DNA of 64,000 nucleotides from Favolaschia claudopus (lineage: Eukaryota; Basidiomycota; Agaricomycetes; Agaricales; Mycenaceae): assembly GCA_037176885.1 (NCBI GenBank), contig JAWWNJ010000073.1:1-64000 (forward strand), read 5' to 3'. This document shows positions 12,537 through 24,391 of the stretch, in pieces. The translations under genes and the position numbers were made by a program. How positions within the stretch are numbered: the first letter of the stretch is position 1; each line of letters opens with the position of its first letter. The notes under the pieces were generated by a model that saw only the letters and a program-made list of their open reading frames with translations, did not search any database and was not told where the DNA came from.

Positions 12537-12957
12537 ATACAGGCACATGTACTTTCGGATAGTTCGTTCCGATAACACACGCTCCCCGCCCATGTGAGGC
12601 CTTGGAAACATTTATTTCTTGGTAAAGATGTGCCCGCTGCCCTCAAATGACGTGCTAGGTGACCCACCTCTCCCCCTTTCAGAAATCTCAACTGTCCCCA
12701 GTTGATCGATCAGAGGAAATTCAGGTTCCCCGGCAGCAAATTTTCGTGCCACGGAACGATCGGGTGCGTTTGAAATATTTTTCTGTGCCACCGGCGGGTG
12801 CATCTACCATAAATGGTAATCCAAGTTCGGCCGTTGACCAGATTTCGTCCAAGATTATCCTTACGGCGTTAATTACGGCCGCTCGAGTATAAGAAGCAGC
12901 GGGCGGACGGGTATACCCCCAGCCTCGTCTACTGTCTTTACTCTGCTTCCTCTCAAA

Positions 12958-14208
12958 ATGTCTCAAAACGATTACAACACCGTCAAAGCCGATTTCCTCA
13001 AGGCTATGGACGTTGCCCGCCAACCTCGTCAAGTATTCGCCGCCCGAGTCTCGTAAAAACCAGCTCAAGGACGTCGCCGAGATTCTCGTAAGAGGCCCCG
13101 GCTACATTGACCAGTCTCGTTTTGTTAACATTATTCTTTCGTTTGTAGGCGCGCCTTCCCCCGCTCATGCCTTTCATTTTGGAAGACAAGAGCGCGGTTC
13201 TTCGTGAGGCAATCTTCACCCTCGCGTGAATATTACCACTCCTTGTACGACCCGGATGGTAAACGGGACGTGGACCTTCCCCGCTGGGTACGATGCCCCT
13301 GCGGCGGATCACCAAGGCCATTCACGAAGACCGTTCCAAGAAGGCGATCCCGCCCGTCTCCACCGTTTCTTCTTCCAAGGGGACCCGGGTCGGTTTCACT
13401 GACTTTTATTGCCGTGCTCACCATTGACTCACAACCATCCCCCCGCTAGAAGAGTACTCGCGGGCGGTCTCAGGGTGAACCCGAGTCTCGAGGACGAGGA
13501 CGAAGGCACCGTTCGTGCATCCATCGCCCGCTCTCACCACCATCGGTGCTGACGAGGTTCGTTCTTTCATTTAACAGCTGGCCTGTGTAGAGCTGACGAT
13601 TGACACTTCTATCATCGCCGTTGGGTGTTTATTTACCCAGATGCTCGTTGACGATGAGCATGTCCCCGCTCCAAGGCTCCCCCTACCGGTCCCAAGGCTA
13701 AATCAGCCATGGCGGGCAAGAGGGTGCGGCGCGCTGTAAGTCGCACGTTATTTCCGCTTTAGCTTCTGTCGTTCATTTCAATCTTTCAGCATAGCCCGGC
13801 CCCCGCTAAGAAGGGCAAAGGCAACAAGCGCGCTCGCATCGACAACGTCCCGTTCCCACGAGGACTCCTTCCTCACCAACGGTGAGTTTTCCCGTCCATT
13901 GTCAGTGGTTTCCCGCTGAATGTTATTACAGCAACGGCTGAGTTTTACGCTTCGGCACCCGCTTCAGGTGCTTGTTGTCGATGAGGCCGCTAGCGTCGTC
14001 GAGATGGGTACCGAGTTCATGAGCAACCACCTTGCCTTGCGCAAGCGGATGTATTTCATCATGGTCGAGCTGGCGGTCATCCACGAGAACCTTCGTAGCT
14101 CTCTGGCCCGGCGCGAGCAGCTCCTCGACGAAGGAGAGAAGATCTCGGCTCGCCTTCGCGACTTCCCCGAGTCCCTCCTCTGCCGGCGTCGATGCTCATG
14201 TTCCCTGA
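12958..14208 (+). pseudogene. Cargo gene E, left copy (indel-bearing)
   Basis: Left copy of the six-exon gene at 31,558-32,798. There are one-base insertions near 13,015, 13,098, 13,220, 13,271 and 13,294, in the exon ending near 13,860, and near 14,175. Splice sites are conserved. Confidence 0.65.
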
Positions 14209-14430
14209 CTCGTTCCTAAAGAGCTCCCCCAGCGGGTCCCCCTTTCTTCAGAATCCTCGGTACTGGCTCAATCGTTTCGGACACCTCACGGCTCATCCTT
14301 CTGCTGGCCGCCACACACTCCCCGGGTGCGCAACCTGTTCGCAGCGCACTGGCGGGAGATGCAGACAATACAATTACTCAAGGACTTCGAATCCCGTTTC
14401 AAAATGTAACGTAGATATCGTAGCAGTAAT

Positions 14431-17400
14431 TCATTTCCGCGCAGCGGCTTTCGTGGCAGAACGAGTCTTCCGTTTGAAAGGCAGCGGCTCATCCGTGTCA
14501 GGGTTCCTCTTCCTCTTCTTCTTCCTCGGGCAAGGCCTCCTGCAGAGCCGGCTCTTCGTCAGCCGGTCCCGCTGGGGGTTAACCTCACATTCCCGAATTG
14601 GAAGTCATCTCCAGAATAACCGTCTTCCTCCTGGACCATCTTTTCTAGCGTCTCGGCCGAGAGGTCAATTAAGTCGTGAATGTCAGCGGGCAGCTTGATA
14701 GAGCGCCGCTGCTCGAAGGGGACTACCCTGAACTGAGCAATCTTTGATTGAAAGACAGAGCCGTCCATCTCCGCTACGATATAACTTCCACCTTTCGTAC
14801 GCCGGATGATAATTACTGGTCCCAGGTATCTGGCGGCCATCTTCGTATTCAGCGACTTCTCGACGGTCGTATTCCTGATGAGCACCAAGTCTCCCGGCTC
14901 GAAATGGTAATCTTTCGATAGTATGTTTATGTGCTATCTCATACCGGCGTAAATTCGCTCGCTTCTCGTCGGTGACCCGCTCCCTCATCTGTTCGACGTG
15001 AGTGGCGTGCTTAGCCAAAGCCTGGGCTCGATAGCCGATTAACTCAGCGGTTGTTAGAGTCCTGCCGGGCAGATGCACTAGCCAAGTCGCTTCTTCTATA
15101 TCCAGCGGGAGGATTGGATGTGCGCCCGTTACCATAAAGTAGGGTGAACAACCCGTTCCTCGTCGAATAGTGACCCGGTCAGCCCACAACATCTGCGGGA
15201 AGACCAGTACCACTTGCTGGGATTCCCGCCAGTAGCTTTCCATAAGGATTGCCCTCATCGAGAAGTGCCCATTTTCGACTTTCCCGTTGGCTTGAGAATT
15301 ATACGGCGAAACTCTAATATTTCTTATGCCGTATTTAGACTCAAGGTAGGCTACGGCCGCTAGGAAGGCCGGCGCATTATCTGTCACCAGTTCCTCCGGG
15401 CAAACCCACCTACAAATCACATCTTCAAGTAGGAACAAGGCCAGCGTTCTGGCATTCTCTGTTCTTTATCGGCCGCGCTTCTATGTAGCTGCTGAGAGAG
15501 CAGCGGGCGTCGACAACTTTATTGAAGCCGTTGGAAGGAGTGCCAACGACCATCACGTCGACGTGTACCACCTGGAAGAGCGAAGGGGTATGGGTAACAA
15601 CGGGCGGGATCTTTAATAAAGTCCTTTGCCTCAATTGACACAATTCGCAAGTCTTAATGTACCAAGTGACATCCCGCTCCATCTCAGGCCACCAGAAGCG
15701 CATTTCTATCAAGGATTTTGGTAGCAAAGACGCCGCGATGAGCTAGGCTATCATGAGCCGCTCGCATCATATACATTTCGGTGTTCTTTGTCTACCACCA
15801 ACTGGTGTGCGCTCCCCCGTTGTGGATTTATGATAGAGTTTTCCATCTGCATCCTCGAAGAAGCCGGTGGCGAATCGCAAGAAAGCTTTGTATTCTTTGT
15901 CGTTCATGCCATCCGGGCGAGCCAGGGTGTTTCGCCGCCATTCCCTCATGAGGAGCAGCCGCTCGTCCGCTAGCTTCGCCGCTACCGATCGTTGGTCTTC
16001 AGAATACGGTTCCCGCTTCGTCGGTCGTACTTCAATTCGAGGTCAGGGATCAGCGGCTCGCCTGCTGGCTTGTCGTCCCCCTTTGACTGAGAGAAGACTT
16101 CGAAAACGTATTCTCTACTAAGGCGGGTGTAAGCCCAGGCCTGTTCGGCGTCGTTTTCGAAGTCAGCGGCTGACCGAGCCTCATCTCCTGCCAATTCAGC
16201 TACCATATATCCACCTCGGGTGTCAATATCGTGCTTGAAATCCTCGAAATTCTTGAGAGGCGGCCAAGCACTACTTTCAGGATGAAGACCCGGCGGCTCG
16301 TTATTATCGAACTCGTCTTCTGGATGATCATACTCTGGATCCCCCGGCTGAATACGCCGGCGGGAGAGTCCATCTGGCCCGAAAGTCTTTGCCCGGTACA
16401 TGCTTCAGAGTGAAATGAAACATTAAGATCTCCTCGATCCAGCGGTTGATCGTAGCGTTGGGTCCCATTCCCGGGTGATCCAACATGCCTTTGAGGTACT
16501 GAGCGTCGGTCTCGACGACCAGCTTGCGGCAGCCCAACAGCCAATATTGCATGTGGTCTAGCGCCCTCTTCAAGCCAAACAATTCCCGCTTGGGCTGAGA
16601 ATACCTCGACTCCCGTTCGTTCAAAGGTATGGAGCTGAAGCGGGCATAGTACCGCTTATTCAGGTCCAAAGGATCCCGCTGGTACACATGCACTCCAACT
16701 CCAAGGTACGACGTATCAACCGCCAGTACCACTTCGGTGTCCCATTCATATCTTATAGGTCTAAGCGCGGGACATTCTCGCAAAGCCTTCTTCAAAACTT
16801 TCATGCAGGCGTCTTGGGGCGGGCCCCACTCGAATATGACTTCTTTCCGGGTGAGCTTCTGAATCGCTCAGCCTTGACCGTGTAGTCTTGGATGAACATC
16901 CTCATAACGCCCACAGTTCCCAGAAAGGCTTTCACATCGTGGAAATCCTTCAGCGGGCCCCCAACGCTCAATGACGCCGATTCTATCCTCATCCGGGCGC
17001 ATGCCCTCGTATGAGCAGACATGGCCGACCACCTTAAAGGTTCCCCGGCAAATCTGCAACTTCTTCCCGCTTACAGTCGCCCCAGAATAGGCTAGCCGGG
17101 TAAGTACCCGGTTGCAGTCTACCAAGTGTAACCACACAAAGACCCTTATCAGCGGGTTCTCTGGGATGGTCTCGTACGTCCCGTCAGGCTTCTCATATCG
17201 AGTGAAGCCGCCGGCGACAGGCACGTCATCTATATACGGCCGGGTAACCGCAGGAAATTTCATCTCGCAGGATGTAGGTTACGTCTTCGTGGAAGATCGG
17301 CACCGAGTTGGTCCAACCCTGCGGCAATCTTACCAATCGAAGCGCCCCAAACGGAGTTTGGAAGGTCGTGTAATCTCGAGATTCCGGGTCAATCAGCCGG

Positions 17401-18529
17401 TGGTTGTACCCAGAATAAAGATCAAACGTGGACCCACAAGCCCTTCCTGCGAAATGTTCGGCTAGATCCGCGGCGCCGGGAGGCACCCCAGAGTGCGCAA
17501 TGGTTACCGCGTTCAGCGGCTCCAACGAATGCACTAACCGAATTGACTTCTTATCACTCTTCAGAACTCCAAAGTACTTTGTGCGGTACGAGCCCGTTAG
17601 ACGGTTCGTAGATATTGGCGTCGATACTCGCCCTAAGCACCTTGCAGACTTCTTCCAGCTGCCCCGGCGGGATGGGAATGTTTCTTTCCACCCAGACCTT
17701 ATGTCTGCCCTTCACCGGGAACTTGACTGGCGGGAAGAAATCCGTCCTGAAAGTTCCTCGTTCACTGTCATCCCATGCTAACCGTATTTTCGTGTATAGA
17801 TAACATGTGATGAACCAGCTTCATCTCTTCATCATTCAGGAACCCATCATTATGCAGTTCGTCCACTACCGCTTTCCTTTCCGCTATGTACCTCCCTACG
17901 GGAACGAACTCTGGCGGGTGAGGGTCTAGCGGGACGAGATTCTGCAGCGGATCCCCAATGATATTTCTTTCTATCCTGAACTCGGGAGGGAGCGGCTCGA
18001 GGACCGGCTTTACTTTCAGCGCTACCGGCTTATATTTCTTCGAGAACACCTCCTTCACCTCGACTTCAGGCGGGTGATCCTCGGGAACGATTTCCTCCAT
18101 CAACACCACTTTCGTTTCGTTGTGTTCGAACCCGGGCACCACCCAGTCGGCGTAGTCACAGCACTGACAGCGCTCCCCCGCTGAATGCCGAGACCGCTCC
18201 TGTTTGAGCGACTCAACATCGGCACCGGCTGTCATGAACACAGCGGCTGGGTCCTTCAGTTTCTCTCTGACTTTATCCGTTATATTAGCTACGATGGCTA
18301 CATAGGATTCGCCGACGTTCTTTCCTTCTGTCAGCTGCTCATTATATTCCTGAAATAGCTGAGCAGCGGGTTTGTCATCAACTTCTGGCATGGCAGCCGC
18401 TAGGTAGGCCATTTTCGTCTCGGCCATCGAAAACCCCTCTTCTCCAGATTTCATCAAAGCGCAAATTCTAGGAACATTATTCTCGTCCAGTTCTATCTGA
18501 ACCGCTAACTCTCCTTGATGGTTAATCAA
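14431..18529 (-). pseudogene. pol: pol, left copy (many one-base indels)
   Basis: Collinear with the intact 1,362-codon pol frame at 33,021-37,109 but broken into more than ten blocks by single-base insertions or losses. Examples are atctttcgata versus atcttcgata near 14,910 and gggcccccaac versus gggccccaac near 16,955. RT (YIDD), RNase H, the integrase HH-CC and DDE motifs and the GPY/F module are all readable in pieces. Substitutions against the right copy are very few. Either the unit is freshly inactivated or, more likely, the consensus is poor here. Confidence 0.85.
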
Positions 18530-19696
18530 CTCCTCGAATTCTGAAATTTTGTTCCTCTTCGCCGCTCGCCGGCGCAGCCGGTGGGCGCATCGTTTTGTAC
18601 GCGCCGCACCTGCCGCCGCTGACCTCTGGGAAGGTAGGGACGACCACCCCGCTTCGAAGTGGAGGGGTCGGTCAGAGTCAGGAACTGGTTCCCGTCAGAA
18701 GTATTTTTGATACCGCTGGCGGTCAGAATTTCGAAGGGCCGCCCCAGCAGCACTTTGTAGGCCGGGTTCCGTATAACATGCACTTGTAGGTACACTGTCA
18801 TATCGGCCGAACCTGAAGGGGACGTTCCTCGCTAACCCGACTGACTTTTCGGTTTGGCCCGTTGGCGCTCATCATGTGGATTACAGTTATCCGGGTCCCC
18901 AACTGACTCCCAGCTCGGTGGCTACCGACAGGGCCATGGACACTATCTGTGATCCACCATCCAGAATGCATATCGACTTCGGCGGCTCCATGAATGAGCG
19001 GGAAGACCACTCTCAGGGCCGCTGATTCTCCAGCAGAAGCTTCGGAGATCGCGACGAAGATTTCTCTCACCGGCTCACCATCGGCTACCGACTGCCAATA
19101 TTGCACTGCCGGGTCGACAGTGATGAGAGCTCCCGCTGGCATGAGTCCATCGGCCACAGTTGAGACCTGAACTAATGCTTCGTAAGGGAGGTCCTCCAAG
19201 GCTACGCTGGAGGACTCATCATCTTCGTCGGCTTCTTTCTCTGCGTGGCTAATCAATTGCTCGAGGGTGACTCGAACAGCGGGCGAGACTCTCTTCTTCG
19301 AGAGCAACGCCTTAGCCTGACGCAGCAACTTCGGGCTGAGAGCGAACAGCCTCCCAGCGGGAGTGCTATTTCCAGGCTTCCAAAGATCTCCTTTATCAAG
19401 GATTCGACCTCCTCATCTTCCTGGTCCTCTACTGGCGCCTTCAACTCGTAGTTCTTTTCGTTGGGCCGCCGCCTGCGGATTTCCCGCCGGCCGAACTCTA
19501 GGTTCGTTGGGCCTTTTAGCTGGCTTGACCGGGGGAACGTTCCTATACGGAAGTTCCGGCGGCTGAGTGCCATTTTGTTCTTCTGTCTCCTCCCGCTCCC
19601 TTTTCCTTGGTCTCCACGATCGCCGGCTGTGCTTCGACAGCGGGCTTTCGTATCGTCCTCGGGTTTATAGGGCAACTTCGGCATCACAACTTCCAT
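18526..19696 (-). pseudogene. Protease ORF, left copy (indel-bearing)
   Basis: Matches the 387-codon protease ORF at 37,106-38,269, with start ATG at 19,696. Frame breaks occur at several one-base differences, for example tggattacag versus tggatacag near 18,878 and gcatatcgac versus gcattcgac near 18,970; the second lies beside the ILDGGSQI catalytic motif. Confidence 0.8.
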
Positions 19697-19783
19697 TTTC
19701 TTTCCTGCGGGCGGGCGTGCTTGTCGGTTCTCCGGGGGCTTATCCGCAGGTGGGTTTCCCCTTGGCCCCCTTCCTCGAACTCT

Positions 19784-21341
19784 CTAAAAATGCTCACCTT
19801 CGACGCTGTTCCCCGTTCGGGAAGGACCAGCCCCGTTGGAAGAGCGAGAGTTCGCTGAGACAGCCGCCAGCAGAATCGCAACAGCGTTGGCGTCGAATTG
19901 CGGCGGGGGAGATTGGCTTTGATGAGCCACAAGGGGTGGTTGAACACCCCCCTGATCCATGCGACTGGAGTTGCGTCACTTGCCGCTGGAGGTTTACTTG
20001 CTCAGCTCGCAAGGAAACCAATTCTTCTTCTCTCGGGTCATAGTAGAATTCCTCGTTCTGGCTGAACGCGGCTTGCGCGGCTTCCAGCTCCTGCTCGTCC
20101 ATGTCAAGAACGGAGAGCTGAGCGAAGACAGACTGGTAGTTTTGCGCAGCGGCCGTGGGTTGGGCGGCCGGGCGGTACTCCTCTACCTGCTGCTTCTTGG
20201 ACTTGTGCCCGTCTTTCGGGATTGGTATCCCATCGGGGAAACAGTCTCTGAACCCTACGACCTTCATCTTTCCACTCCCTATGTGGGCTTGCCGAATGAG
20301 ACACTTATCTCTAAAATGCCCAAACTTGTCGCAATAAAGACACCCCTGATCCGCCAGGTTCCCTTTGAATTGCACGGTTGGCATTCGCGGGAAAGACTGG
20401 GAGTCAGCGGCGCCTGGGACCTCTGCCCGGTAGGGACTTATAGAAGGACTCCAACTCGGCCATCCTCTTCTTGGTCGCGGCGTCGATCTCTTTTAATTGG
20501 GAGGTCTGGTTATCCAGCCGCTCCATCATAGTGACGACCGACACCTTAATCGTCTCAAGAAGGGACTTGTTAGGGTCCTCCTCTTCTTTCTTTACCGTCA
20601 CGTTTGGGTGAGGTAGTATGGACCGCCCGCTCGACGCCTTTCCGGACCCGCTGGCGTTCTTGGACTTGCTCGAGTATCCCCGGTCAGAGGCGCCAAAGAA
20701 CTCAGAGTTAGCGGTCGAGCGTTTTGCGATCCTTTTAGCTTCGGTCATGACCTCGGCCAGCGTCCATGTGCGGACCTCTGGCTCGTCAGCATCATCCCCG
20801 GCAGCGGGAGGTTTCCGCTCGAGGTTCTCCAGAATCCGTTCCTTGAACTCAGGACTCAACTTGGAGAAGAACATCGGGAGAGCCTCCCGGTGCGAAATTA
20901 ATTTCGAATCGAGAAGCTTGTTCGCCTCGACGTTCATGACGCCGCATTAGGCGCATGAGTTCGTCTTCATCGTCCCGGTCGATCCCCTCTTCCGTGAACT
21001 ACGAAGCTGCCGGTGCAATTTCTGCACAGAGCCCTTCTTTTGGTCGACTACGGACGGGTAAATTTTCCAGGATTTCTTTCTTAAAGTCGTCGAACTTCTT
21101 AGAATACGAGGCGAATTGCCGCCACTCCTCGGCGGTTGCCTGAGCAGTATAGCGGCAGACAAACTCGTTCTTCTTGTCATCCGGCGTCTCATCTAATTCC
21201 ATCATACGCTCCACATGGTCCAGGAAACGAACGAGTTCCTCCGGCTCTTCCTCTTTGAAGAGCGGGGCGTTTCCTGTCCCATGGTTCCGGCGCGCGCTTC
21301 TTTCCTCGAACGACAGGGTTGTTGTTGCCGTCGTCAGCCAT
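19784..21341 (-). pseudogene. gag: gag, left unit (indel-bearing)
   Basis: Minus-strand gag of the left unit. ATG (MADDG) is at 21,341-21,339 and the in-phase TAG at 19,786-19,784. Three or more one-base differences from the intact right copy break the frame, including near 21,000, 20,943 and 20,420. The CCHC knuckle is present. Confidence 0.8.
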
Positions 21342-21860
21342 CGGATTGTTTGAAGGGGTTGGTGAAGTGTTGAGTAGTGGTGAAGAGACAGACGAAAGAG
21401 TCGTTGACGACTGGGTAGCTGCACCGTCGGGCGTAACAGGTCTTGTGCCGGGCGGTTGAGTTGAGGTTTGTTGTTCCAGCGGAGCAGAGGGGCTCAACGA
21501 CTGGGTTTGGCGGGTACGATAAGCGTGAGCTTGGGTTCGTCCGCGCAGAGAATAGAGTTCCCGGGCAAGAGCAACAGGCGGGCGGGAAGGATCGTCAGTC
21601 TCGAGCTCGAGAGCAGCGGCAGCGGCGCGTAGGCTAGTGTTGGTTGACCGAGGTTTTGGTGGTGGTGCTCTAGCGGATCGTCCTTCTGAAGCCACGTCTC
21701 TTCCGAAACTAAATGGCAAAATCTTCTATAGCGGGCCTGGAGCTATCGGCTCAACGGGCGGGTGTATATTCTATTCTCGAGTCAACCGGCGGATGGTTCG
21801 TGCTAGGTTATAGCAGCGTCCACAAGTGATATCTTTCGACTTGACACAAATATCTGTCAC

Positions 21861-21878
21861 CCCTCGCGGTGGGCTCCA
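21861..21878 (-). other. Primer-binding site, left unit
   Basis: On the minus strand this reads TGGAGCCCACCGCGAGGG, two bases inside LTR2. It is the complement of a tRNA 3' end terminating in T-CCA; see the right unit at 40,430. Confidence 0.8.
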
Positions 21879-21880
21879 GA

Positions 21881-23696
21881 TGAAACGGTGCGTGTAGGTG
21901 TAGGCGTGAAATATACCGAAATATATAATCACAAAATCTAATCCAATACGACGTGTGTGTGTGTGTGTGTTCGGGGTGGCGGGGAGCACGTATCGTCCCT
22001 CAGAATACTTGTGCAAGCTTCAATCAATCAAGGTCGCTACGTTTGAGCGGGACGAACTACTAGATTGTCTAGCGAGAACGTAGCGGGCAAAACGATTCGC
22101 AGCGGGAGAAGCGAAGAGTCACTCTTTCTGAGACTTCGAAATGAGAAATTCTGAGTCTAGCGGGGAGGGTCTCCGTGCCAATAGAAAAGCGTCGCCCGGT
22201 AGTGGATCGTCAACCGGCAAGAAGCTTTCTGGATGACAACCGGCGGGCAGAAGGCGCGGCTCAGCGGGACGGGGTTCTTATACGACTGGCGCGGCTCTGG
22301 CGAGAAGCGGGGCTCTTACGTCGATGGCGCGGACACTAACAGTGACCCGGGCAGTTACACCACTACGCGGCGGCGAGCTCGAACGGGGGTCTTGGTTATA
22401 CCGCGGAACGGCTGGCACACGGGGCGTCGACGGCGCGGAATCAAGCTTCGAACGGGGGTCTTGGTTATACCGCGGAACAGCAAGAAACGGGGCTTCGTAT
22501 TTCAGGAGGGCTCGGGCTCAAAGGCTGGCGGGGCTCTCGAAGTTCTGGCGGCTCGGTATGCCACAAGTCTTTCCGTATCACTCGAGTCTCTCTCAGATAT
22601 CAAGTCTAGTCTCTTTCAAAGTTCAATTCAAATTCTAGAGTCCGCTACAAACTGCCCTTGTCTACGGGTAGGTAATTGACTGAGTAACAAAAAGTACACC
22701 GGGAGATTAAATACATGCAGCGGGAGCAGAAACAACCAAATAAAATCATGATGAGAGAGTGTCCAAGTTTGATGCCGCGCCCGCTGGGAACCAATGGTAT
22801 ATTCAGGATTGCGAGTCGTGAGTGAAAAGACTGCCTCCCGGAGAAAGTCCATGCGGGGCGGGTGGGTATTGCGCCTTATTGCAGTGCAATGGCGTGCTGG
22901 TTGCCATGTCCCCGGGAGGGGACACGAAATTCTTCCTTCATAATATGGTCTTGCCGCTGGTCGAGTTGAAGTCGAAAAGGCTTCCCGCTGAGTAGTTAGT
23001 CAACGGCTCGACAGCGGTCAAGTTCGTCTCGTCTTCTATCTTCAGAACCGTCTAAGTTCCAGGGAAAATAGGGAGAGCCGAGTCGCGTTAGCGGCTCGCC
23101 ACTCGCCGTTCGAGTTGTCCGCAATCAGCGGGAAATGCCCCCGGCAACTCGCCATGTCCTTCTCATCATTCTGACAGAGCCGTTGGCTGGATAGCCGCTG
23201 GCTCCGCGGTGCTCCCGCTGGCAGTCGGTTAAGTCCCGCTGTCCGTAATCAGCCGCGTGCTCTGGTAGAGCCTGCCGGTGATCCTGTTCGTCGGTAGAGT
23301 GGTGGCCGTCCTGAGTTCGAAGTTGAACTCAGTATGGTCCCCCGCTAGATCTTCTTCATGTTGGTCGGCGGGTGAGCGCCTAAACCTCAGGGAGGTTGGT
23401 AGTTCCTCTTAGTCGCCTTCAGCACCTTGAGATAGTAGTTTCCCACTAAGTCTCTTGGCCCGGCAGTTTAGAAATAGTCAGCGGCAGAGTCTCGCACCCA
23501 TGTTTAGGGAAACGTCGCTAAGCCGCTGCTACCCCGTTGGTGTCCCACCAGCTTGTCGGCTATCCACAGCAATAAGATACTGCCCGCGAGGACGGGGCAT
23601 ATCTTCTAGTATCCTAGCCTCACTTCTCCCGCTGATAGGTCTCGAAAATCGATAAATTCCGGGCATTTCATGCCTAGCCGCTGAGCGGCCCTATCA
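21881..23696 (-). repeat. LTR2 (shared middle LTR)
   Basis: A 1,816 bp LTR serving as 5' LTR of the left unit and 3' LTR of the right unit. It joins directly to PBS-side sequence on its left (21,880) and to the polypurine tract on its right (23,697), with no target duplication on either side. Confidence 0.95.
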
Positions 23697-23710
23697 TCTC
23701 CCCCCTTTCT
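23697..23710 (-). other. Polypurine tract, right unit
   Basis: Minus strand AGAAAGGGGGGAGA abutting the 3' LTR (TGATAGGG...). The left unit has two extra G in the same run, a homopolymer difference typical of this pair of copies. Confidence 0.92.
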
Positions 23711-24391
23711 AGATTTCAACTCTCCCGAGTTGACGACTTGAGATCGCCCGCTAGAGATCTTATCCATCTTCCCGGGGAAGGGGACTTCAAGACAAAACTT
23801 CTGTCTTGGAATAATTTTTAGATAACGAACGGGCCGCCAGTGAGGCCCGGTCCCCCGCTCGTCCCCTTTGGTATTTCATGAGAGAAAACCTTAACGAAGG
23901 ACTCGTGGCGACCTATTTTTAGATCCCACTCTACCTCCGTTGACAGTTTCTGGACTCAACTCCTCGCCGCGGCCGGCGATGCCGTCACTTTCATTATGAG
24001 GCCGTCATTCCTGCCTTTTTCGGAAGTACATCAAATTAGAGAAGCGCTCGAATCAAACTCTAACCCTGCGCTCTCTAAAGCGTCCTATTCATCCGCAGTT
24101 TGGAATGTTTGGGATCAAAGAAGCCGCGGGGACCCCCCGCTTCCTCATTCAAATGTTTTTCTCGGAAATTTTCTCGAGAATCCCATCAGACATTCAAACT
24201 CCGACTCCTCAGGGTATAAAGAGTCGAGAGGTTTCTGGGTGGATTCCCCACCGATTCCCCCGATTGGGTACCCCCCCTTGCCCTCTCTTCCCTTCATTTA
24301 TTCTTTCTGTCTTTCGCCCGCCGACTGGATTTCTGGCGCCTTGCACCGGGGAGCTCCTTCTTTGATTATTTCGTGACGCTACATCCACGGA
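23711..24391 (+). promoter_or_regulatory. Promoter/leader of cargo gene A
   Basis: The 680 bp between the polypurine tract and cargo gene A carries a TATAAAG at 24,215-24,221, about 170 bp before the start codon, with pyrimidine-rich sequence downstream (24,280-24,320). This would drive transcription away from the 3' LTR and against gag-pol. An open frame in this stretch changes length between copies and is not counted as a gene. Confidence 0.5.

Noticed and set aside
3265..23696. Two independent full insertions side by side instead of a tandem
   Set aside because: No target duplication lies between the units and LTR2 is a single shared LTR.
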